Positions 14,303 to 18,662 of a stretch of DNA of 18,662 bases are shown one piece after another (position 1 is the stretch's first letter; the number at the start of each line of letters is the position of its first letter). The stretch lies in assembly GCA_937877605.1 (NCBI GenBank), contig CALFJA010000007.1, positions 1-18,662 on the forward strand, read 5' to 3'. A program made the position numbers and the translations under genes. The notes under the pieces are model-generated. The model searched no databases. It was not told where the DNA came from and saw only the letters and a list, made by a program, of their open reading frames with translations. The DNA comes from an uncultured Prevotellaceae bacterium (GTDB taxonomy: Bacteria > Bacteroidota > Bacteroidia > Bacteroidales > Bacteroidaceae).

Positions 14303-15460
14303 TCAGTTTAGTTTTTTCTTGTAACAGCGACGGCGTTTGTGCTGCACATGCTCGAAGTTGTCCCACATGTTGCGCACCTGGGAGTTACCTTCCATCTCCA
14401 CCTGGCTCTCTGCGTATTCGAGTCCCATGCGGTTGTAGTGCGGGATGAGGTGATAGAAGATGAGAACATTGAGCCCTTTGTTCCTGTATTCGGGGAGGAT
14501 GCCCACCATTTCCAGGTCGACGACATTGGTACCCTTGCCCTTCATGGCCCGGAGCACATGCCACCAGCCGAACGGCAGCATTCTTCCCCTACGGCATTTG
14601 CGCAGCGCATTGGTCAGTGACGGGATGGTGATGCCCACGCCCACCAGCTTGGGTGCATCGCCGCTCATGTCCTCAATGACTGGGATGATGTTCAGGTCGG
14701 CATGCGGGAGGTACATCTTCACATACTGGTCAATTTGCTTCTGGGTCAGTTCCGAGAAGCCATAGAGGTCCTTGAAAGTGTCGTTGATGAGCTGGAACAC
14801 CCGCTGTCCCATTCCTTCCTTGGTGATTTCCCTACGCGTCATCGACCTGACGCGCAGGTTGTAGCGCTTCATCACCATCTCCGAGAGACGCTGCATGCGT
14901 TCCGGAATGCCCTGCGGCACGGTGACGAAGTATTCCACATAGTCGTTGTCCTTCTCGAAACCACCCAGTTGTTCGAGGTGTTTCGGATAATAAGGGTGGT
15001 TATAGATGGTGGCCATAGTGCCCATTTTGTCGAATCCTTCTATGAGCATTCCCTCGGGGTCGAAGTCGGTGAAGCCGAGCGGACCTATCATTTCTGTCAT
15101 GCCCTTGCTCTTTCCGTAATTCTCAACGGCGGCAAACAGTGCACGGCTCACCTTTAGGTCGTCCACGAAATCGAGCCATCCGAAGCGCACGGCCTTGGTT
15201 TCCCATCGCCGGTTGGCCTTGTGGTTGATGATGGCTGCCACGCGCCCGACGACTTTTCCGTCCCGAAACGCCATGAAATACTCTGCCTCACAAAACTCGA
15301 AAGCGGCATTTTTGTCCTTGCGGAGGGTGCGATAGTCATCGCTGAAGAGGGTCGGAGCGTCGTAGTCGTTACCAGCATAGAGGTCGTAGTGGAAGTTGAT
15401 GAAACGCTTCAAGTCGGCGTTCGATTCCACGCGTTTTATGGTAATTGAGTTCATATGCAT
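14303..15460 (-). CDS. GNAT-like acyltransferase family protein
   Basis: A 385-residue cytoplasmic protein with no signal peptide. Residues 1-175 and 200-375 look like two GNAT-type halves. The second ends with VDLEMVGILPEYRNKGLN (314-331) and a strand-helix pattern, where the R-x-K-G element sits where GNAT enzymes bind acyl-CoA. The first half has FMAFRDGKVVGRVAAIINHK near 62-81, also GNAT-like. The substrate is unknown; homologues in Bacteroidales are usually annotated only as N-acetyltransferase or hypothetical. The start could be the ATG at 15460 or the one two codons later at 15454. The promoter box lies so close that the later start gives a more normal leader. It is probably the first gene of a GNAT-parE-S41 transcription unit. 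Confidence 0.75.
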   Translation of the reverse strand: MHMNSITIKRVESNADLKRFINFHYDLYAGNDYDAPTLFSDDYRTLRKDKNAAFEFCEAEYFMAFRDGKVVGRVAAIINHKANRRWETKAVRFGWLDFVDDLKVSRALFAAVENYGKSKGMTEMIGPLGFTDFDPEGMLIEGFDKMGTMATIYNHPYYPKHLEQLGGFEKDNDYVEYFVTVPQGIPERMQRLSEMVMKRYNLRVRSMTRREITKEGMGQRVFQLINDTFKDLYGFSELTQKQIDQYVKMYLPHADLNIIPVIEDMSGDAPKLVGVGITIPSLTNALRKCRRGRMLPFGWWHVLRAMKGKGTNVVDLEMVGILPEYRNKGLNVLIFYHLIPHYNRMGLEYAESQVEMEGNSQVRNMWDNFEHVQHKRRRCYKKKLN

Positions 15461-15473
15461 CTTGTTTAAGATG

Positions 15474-15481
15474 CAAAGTTA
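15474..15481 (-). promoter_or_regulatory. -7 promoter box of the GNAT-parE-S41 unit
   Basis: The reverse strand reads TAACTTTG, an exact TAnnTTTG match, only 14 to 20 bases before the two candidate start codons. The predicted leader is very short. No strong -33 element is visible. Confidence 0.5.
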
Positions 15482-15525
15482 CGAAAAAAAGCGCATTTTT
15501 GGAACAGTCTCGCCACTTTTTTGCA

Positions 15526-16710
15526 TCAGAAGCGTCGACAGAGAAAGAGTTTGTGGCTGTTCTCGGCGGTAGTAGTGGCAAATATATAGAGGTCGCCTCC
15601 GTCGGAAAGTCGCAGCCGCTGGCGCAGTTGCCGGGCGGTGAGGGGGAAGTTGCGGACGGTGATGTTGGCCTGGCTGACGCCCTTCAGTGCCGTGGTCAGT
15701 TCACGCTTGTTCATTGTGCAGACGGCTGTGACCCGGAAAGTGCGCCCCGGGAAGTCTTCGACGGGCTGGCAGGAGAAGAACAGGTGGGAGTTGGGTGCGG
15801 CCATGGTCAGTGCATACCGCTGTGCCAACTGGCCGAAACAGCCGCTTTTCATGATGCTGGCGCTGGGTTCGTAGAGGTAGAAAGAAGGTGTTTCGGGCAC
15901 TTCAACAGGAGCCGTGAGGGGGGCTGAGGGTTGGAAGATGTCGCACTGGCTATCATTGACACAATGGAGCACGGGTTGCTCCCCGGCGTCTTTACAAAGG
16001 ACGAAGAGCAGTTCCTTGCACTCGTTCCTTACCGACACGATGTGCACCTCAGAGACACAGGGACCATCGCTGTTAAGTTGTTGCACGGCAAGATGCCAGT
16101 CGAGCATGGGCGAGAGCTTTACTATGACAAGGTCGGCAGCGCCCAAAATTGCCGATTTCATCGGTAAAATGTCGGGTGTGCAGTCGGCTATGGCATAGGC
16201 TCTGCCGCCCACCGATGTGCGGCGTGCCGGGTCAAGGTAGAGCAAGGAAACTTTTCCCAAGTTCGGAAGGTATTCCTCGGCGGTAGCGTTCACCACCTGG
16301 ATGTGTGGCAGGCCGAGGGCGGCAAAATTACGACTGGCCAGCTGGCAGAGTTCAGGCTGGCGTTCCACATAGACGGTCTCCTGGAAATGGCGTGCCAAGA
16401 AGGCGCAGTCGACCCCCATTCCGCCCGTGAGGTCGGCCATGCGTAGCCGCCGGCTGAGGAGCCTGCAGACGACTGCTACCTTGTATTCGGCAGTTGTCTG
16501 GCTGGAGCATTGCTCCAAGGAGAGGTGCGGCGGGTACTCCACTCCATCGTTGGCGGCCCACAACGGCACTTTCTGCCGAGCCACCTGCCAGCCTGCTATC
16601 TGCTGCAACGCCCACGGCATGTCCACCTCTGGGAAGCGGGCAGCCTGCAAGGCAAGCCGGCGGATGTCGGCATCGCGGTGCGAAAGGATGAAGTCTCGGG
16701 TTGCGTCCAC
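15526..16710 (-). CDS. THUMP-like class I SAM-dependent methyltransferase
   Basis: A predicted nucleic-acid methyltransferase of the PG_1098-like family found in Bacteroidetes; the target is not established. The 394-residue protein has an N-terminal helical region (LALQAARFPEVDMPWALQQI). The SAM-binding motif DLTGGMGVD lies at 93-101, a second ligand strand VYVERQPE at 113-120, and LLYLDPARR at 156-164 takes the place of the usual DPPY/NPPF catalytic motif. The C-terminal THUMP-like domain spans about 320-394 (VRNFPLTARQLRQRLRL, then GGDLYIFATT). The start is GTG at 16710, 11 bases after the dipeptidase stop. The sequence right after it aligns in style with family N-termini, and the next Met is at residue 31, inside the conserved part. 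Probably co-transcribed with the dipeptidase gene. Confidence 0.82.
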   Translation of the reverse strand: MDATRDFILSHRDADIRRLALQAARFPEVDMPWALQQIAGWQVARQKVPLWAANDGVEYPPHLSLEQCSSQTTAEYKVAVVCRLLSRRLRMADLTGGMGVDCAFLARHFQETVYVERQPELCQLASRNFAALGLPHIQVVNATAEEYLPNLGKVSLLYLDPARRTSVGGRAYAIADCTPDILPMKSAILGAADLVIVKLSPMLDWHLAVQQLNSDGPCVSEVHIVSVRNECKELLFVLCKDAGEQPVLHCVNDSQCDIFQPSAPLTAPVEVPETPSFYLYEPSASIMKSGCFGQLAQRYALTMAAPNSHLFFSCQPVEDFPGRTFRVTAVCTMNKRELTTALKGVSQANITVRNFPLTARQLRQRLRLSDGGDLYIFATTTAENSHKLFLCRRF

Positions 16711-16721
16711 CGTCGCCTACC

Positions 16722-17399
16722 TTATTTAATTACCTTGTACCGTTGCCTGGCTTCGGCTCTGGTGCGGAGATTGAAGTGCCACCACTCGGTGCGAAGGGGC
16801 TTGAACCCGCCGGCAGCCATTGCCTCGCGTAGGATTTGACGGTTGCGCCGGGTCTCGTTGGTCATCCGTTTCTGAGCCACCAACAGGTCCTCGTGGTCGA
16901 TGTGCGAGAGGGAACTCATATGGTCGACCTTGCTTCCCATGGGCAGGGTGTCGCCGTTCTGCGTACAGATACTGATGTCGACGGCCAGCCCATAGTTGTG
17001 AAGTCCGCCGCCGTTGGCCGGGTTCGATACATAGAAGCTGTGATCGGTGTCCTTCACCTTGTCCCACATCTTCTGCTGGATGGACATGGGACGGGCGGCA
17101 TCGTAGACCTTCAGGCTGAGTTCCGGGTGGTGCTGCTTCAGGTATTGCTGGGCTTTCTTCAGCGCCTCGGCAGCCTCCGGGTGGAGGTATGCCTCGCGGA
17201 GGTCGCCGTAGAGCACCTCTCCGCAGAAATTGTCGGGACGGGCATACATGAGCGAAACCTGGATGGTGGGGTCGGCATCCTGGACATTGACATAGCCGCG
17301 GGCCTCGAGCGAGCGGGCCGTCTTGCTGCGCTGGTACTGCTGCTGTGCACAAAGGAGCAGGCTGCCGCACAGGAATAGGAAAAGAATCGTGCGTCTCAT
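16722..17399 (-). CDS. D-alanyl-D-alanine dipeptidase, M15D (VanX-type) family
   Basis: A zinc dipeptidase expected to hydrolyse D-Ala-D-Ala. In a Gram-negative envelope this would mean using or recycling peptidoglycan dipeptides; glycopeptide resistance is not implied. The ATG at 17399 opens a signal (MRRTILFLFLCGSLLLCAQQ); the frame is open far upstream, but only as an antisense shadow of the transporter gene. In 225 residues it shows YDAARP (R103, probable substrate Arg), GGLHNYGLAVD (H134 and D141, zinc ligands) and EWWHF (E205 general base, H208 zinc ligand). The 7- and 3-residue spacings equal those of VanX His116/Asp123 and Glu181/His184. Export, perhaps as a lipoprotein on C17, is inferred; the residue before that Cys is Leu, which is unusual. 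No vanA or vanH homologue is nearby. Confidence 0.9.
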   Translation of the reverse strand: MRRTILFLFLCGSLLLCAQQQYQRSKTARSLEARGYVNVQDADPTIQVSLMYARPDNFCGEVLYGDLREAYLHPEAAEALKKAQQYLKQHHPELSLKVYDAARPMSIQQKMWDKVKDTDHSFYVSNPANGGGLHNYGLAVDISICTQNGDTLPMGSKVDHMSSLSHIDHEDLLVAQKRMTNETRRNRQILREAMAAGGFKPLRTEWWHFNLRTRAEARQRYKVIK

Positions 17400-17404
17400 G
17401 CGCA

Positions 17405-17412
17405 CAAAAATA
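17405..17412 (-). promoter_or_regulatory. -7 promoter box just before the dipeptidase gene
   Basis: The reverse strand reads TATTTTTG, matching TAnnTTTG, with only five bases between it and the ATG at 17399. If used, the mRNA would be leaderless or nearly so. The A/T-rich context makes a chance match possible. Confidence 0.35.
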
Positions 17413-17424
17413 AGAATTTTATTG

Positions 17425-17432
17425 TAATTTCG
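17425..17432 (+). promoter_or_regulatory. Possible -7 box of the transporter gene
   Basis: TAATTTCG differs from TAnnTTTG by one base and lies 27 bases before the ATG at 17460. No -33 element is evident, so this is a weak call. Confidence 0.3.
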
Positions 17433-17459
17433 CAGCCAAATCCATAAAGAATCAAGCCT

Positions 17460-18368
17460 ATGAACAACGCATTGAAGGGGCACACGGCCATTATCTGTGC
17501 CAATGTTATTTTCGGCCTGGGGGTTCCCATCACGAAATACCTGCTTGACAACTGGATGTCGCCCATTTCGTACATGGCATCGCGCTGCATAGGTGCGGCA
17601 CTCATATTCTGGGCCATTGCCTGTTTTCTTCCCAAGGAGAAGATTGCGGGCAAGGACCTGATTGTCATCATCGCTGGCGGCATTCTGGGATTCGTCCTCT
17701 CGCAGACGCTGACCGCCTGGGCGCTGAACTACACTACGCCGGTCTACTACTCGCTCATTGTCACGCTCTGTCCGGCGGTGGTCATGCTGCTGGCGGCACT
17801 CTTCCTGGGCGAGCGCATCACGCCGCCGGGTCTGCTGGGCGTTACGCTGGGAGTGGCCGGTGCTGCACTGCTGGTGGTGTTGCGGTGGCAGGATGCCTCG
17901 GGCAGCGACGATCTGCTGGGCATCGGACTGACCATACTGAGCCTCCTGGCATGGGCCGTCTACCTGATCATCACGCGGCATGTGTCGCAACGGTACAGCG
18001 GCGTGAGCCAGATGAAATGGTTCTTCCTGGTTTCCACCGCCATTGTCGTGCCGATGAGCTGGAACACCCTGCCCCAAGACCGTCTCTTGGCAGGCGGCTA
18101 TGGTTGGGAGGCACTGCCCGGATGGGGCGCACTGCTGTTCATTGTCGTGCTGGCAACGGTGCTGGGCTACTTCCTGATACCCTATGCCATGCGCTACCTC
18201 CGCGCCACAACCGTCAGCGTCTACACCAACCTCCAGCCCATCGTTGCCTCGGTGGTGGCCATCTACTGGGGGCAGGACACCTGGTCGTGGGACAAGCCCG
18301 TGGCTGCCATACTGGTGCTGGTGGGAGCCTGGCTCGTGACAACGAAAACGACAGAAACCGCCGATTGA
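17460..18368 (+). CDS. EamA/DMT-superfamily transporter (10 TM)
   Basis: A 302-residue inner-membrane protein of the drug/metabolite transporter superfamily with two EamA repeats. The first repeat (about 8-142) begins GHTAIICANVIFGLGVPITKYLL and has TPVYYSLIVTLCPAVVMLLAALFLGERIT, the typical P-then-E/R segment at the end of helix 4. The second (about 152-293) begins LLGIGLTILSLLAWAVYLIITR and has TTVSVYTNLQPIVASVVAIYWG. About ten hydrophobic segments are visible. Substrates of this family range from amino acids to nucleotides and cannot be inferred here. It diverges from the dipeptidase gene over a 60-base gap and is followed by a long hairpin. Confidence 0.9.
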   Translation: MNNALKGHTAIICANVIFGLGVPITKYLLDNWMSPISYMASRCIGAALIFWAIACFLPKEKIAGKDLIVIIAGGILGFVLSQTLTAWALNYTTPVYYSLIVTLCPAVVMLLAALFLGERITPPGLLGVTLGVAGAALLVVLRWQDASGSDDLLGIGLTILSLLAWAVYLIITRHVSQRYSGVSQMKWFFLVSTAIVVPMSWNTLPQDRLLAGGYGWEALPGWGALLFIVVLATVLGYFLIPYAMRYLRATTVSVYTNLQPIVASVVAIYWGQDTWSWDKPVAAILVLVGAWLVTTKTTETAD

Positions 18369-18393
18369 AACACTGCTGAATTACACCCGTTTT

Positions 18394-18412
18394 CCAAAAG
18401 AGCCCCAAACGC
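18394..18412 (+). repeat. Dispersed 19-base repeat, copy B2
   Basis: Matches 10510-10528 at 18 of 19 bases (CCAAAAGAGCCCCAAACGC here). It forms most of the left arm of the hairpin at 18397-18431. Confidence 0.65.
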
Positions 18413-18431
18413 GCTGCGTTTGAGGCTCTTT
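18397..18431 (+). terminator. Long hairpin after the transporter gene, probable terminator
   Basis: Positions 18397-18412 pair with 18416-18431 in a 16-bp stem with a single C-A mismatch and a three-base loop. The right arm ends CTCTTT but no long T tract follows. On the reverse strand the stem ends CTCTTTT. It begins 29 bases after the transporter stop, so termination is the likeliest role, though its sequence belongs to a repeat family. Confidence 0.6.
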
Positions 18432-18444
18432 CGCCGTGCGTTTT

Positions 18445-18471
18445 GGGTCCAAACGGAAAGCGTTTGAGCCC
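18445..18471. repeat. Second related hairpin
   Basis: Positions 18445-18455 pair with 18461-18471 (11 positions, one C-A mismatch, one G-T). The core CCAAACG...CGTTTGAG is the same as in the preceding hairpin, including the position of the mismatch. Confidence 0.55.
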
Positions 18472-18479
18472 CAGTTGCA
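18460..18479 (-). repeat. Dispersed 20-base repeat, copy A2
   Basis: The reverse complement, TGCAACTGGGGCTCAAACGC, matches 10421-10440 at 19 of 20 bases. It overlaps the right arm of the second hairpin. Confidence 0.65.
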
Positions 18480-18556
18480 ACGCATTGTAGTTCAAGCGGT
18501 TGCAAAGACGATTGTGATTTAGAGTTCCATCTTGGTTTGAACACCTCTGAACAGGC

Positions 18557-18584
18557 AAAAAAAGAGCCTCCCGTGCGGGGAGGC
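18557..18584 (-). terminator. Intrinsic terminator of the right-edge gene
   Basis: GCCTCCC at 18566-18572 pairs with GGGAGGC at 18578-18584 across a five-base loop. On the reverse strand the stem is followed within two bases by seven T. It lies 17 bases after the stop of the partial gene at 18602. Confidence 0.9.
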
Positions 18585-18601
18585 CCTATCGTGTTTGGAG
18601 A

Positions 18602-18662
18602 CTATTTCACGACAAACTTCCGGCCATTGGCTATGTAAACACCCTTAGGCAGGCGGTCGGCA
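18602..18662 (-). CDS. C-terminal end of a probable type IX secretion cargo protein (partial)
   Basis: The last 19 residues are visible, ADRLPKGVYIANGRKFVVK, followed by TAG. A short strand with L-P-K-G-V-Y-I, then N-G-x-K and a final V-V-K is the usual end of the Por secretion (type IX) C-terminal sorting domain in Prevotella and relatives. The domain directs export across the outer membrane and is then cleaved. The functional part of the protein lies beyond the window, so its activity is unknown. A strong terminator follows directly. Confidence 0.75.
   Translation of the reverse strand, partial: ADRLPKGVYIANGRKFVVK

Noticed and set aside
16722..17399. A vancomycin-resistance cluster, because of the VanX-type enzyme
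   Set aside because: No vanA/vanB ligase, vanH dehydrogenase or VanRS genes are nearby, and the protein has an export signal. Single M15D dipeptidases are common outside resistance clusters.
17400..18077. N-terminal extension of the dipeptidase frame into the transporter gene
   Set aside because: The extension is low-complexity, Gln/Arg/His-rich and antisense to a 10-TM transporter. A signal peptide begins at 17399, which fixes the real start.

Overview
The window looks like a chromosomal segment of a Bacteroidales bacterium, most likely Prevotella or a close relative. Three things support this. Bacteroidetes-type -7 promoter boxes (TAnnTTTG) stand in front of most transcription units. Many small secreted proteins carry MKR/MKK...AQ signal peptides. 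The partial protein at the right edge ends in a LPKGVYIANGRKFVVK-type tail, typical of C-terminal sorting (type IX secretion) domains in this group. The genus is inferred; no rRNA or other marker is present to fix it.

Layout, left to right. Positions 1-20 hold only the first codons of a leftward gene, with its promoter box at 76-83. Positions 84-744 hold no convincing gene but several inverted repeats. A leftward operon follows: two tandem DUF1573 proteins (4146-3394 and 3378-2620) and a secreted GH29 alpha-L-fucosidase (2609-789), with a promoter box at 4173-4180 and a strong terminator at 739-782. Next is the leftward pnp gene (6635-4302) with its own promoter and terminator and a long charged C-terminal tail. 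Divergent from it is a tight rightward operon, ruvB-coaD-ybeY (6910-8811), whose genes overlap by 14 and 4 bases; a strong terminator at 8917-8957 ends it.

The middle holds two divergent small secreted proteins of unknown function (9509-8994 and 9700-10269), then 430 bases without a gene but rich in hairpins (10270-10701). A leftward cluster follows: a GNAT-like protein (15460-14303), topoisomerase IV subunit B parE (14277-12307) and an S41 C-terminal processing protease (12291-10702). Further right are a leftward pair, a VanX-type D-Ala-D-Ala dipeptidase (17399-16722) and a THUMP-like class I methyltransferase (16710-15526), and a divergent EamA/DMT transporter (17460-18368). The window ends with two related hairpins, a terminator, and the C-terminus of a probable type IX cargo protein.

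Most of the window is core housekeeping: RNA decay (pnp), Holliday junction migration (ruvB), CoA synthesis (coaD), ribosome maturation (ybeY), chromosome decatenation (parE) and envelope maintenance (S41, dipeptidase). The accessory flavour comes from the fucosidase/DUF1573 operon, the two secreted unknowns and the gene-poor gaps. I see no CRISPR array, insertion sequence, phage, toxin-antitoxin or defence system. The most unusual signal is a set of short, partly palindromic, G/C-plus-CAAACGC-rich repeats shared between separate gaps (about 10.4-10.5 kb and 18.4-18.5 kb), together with hairpin elements in the first 700 bases.
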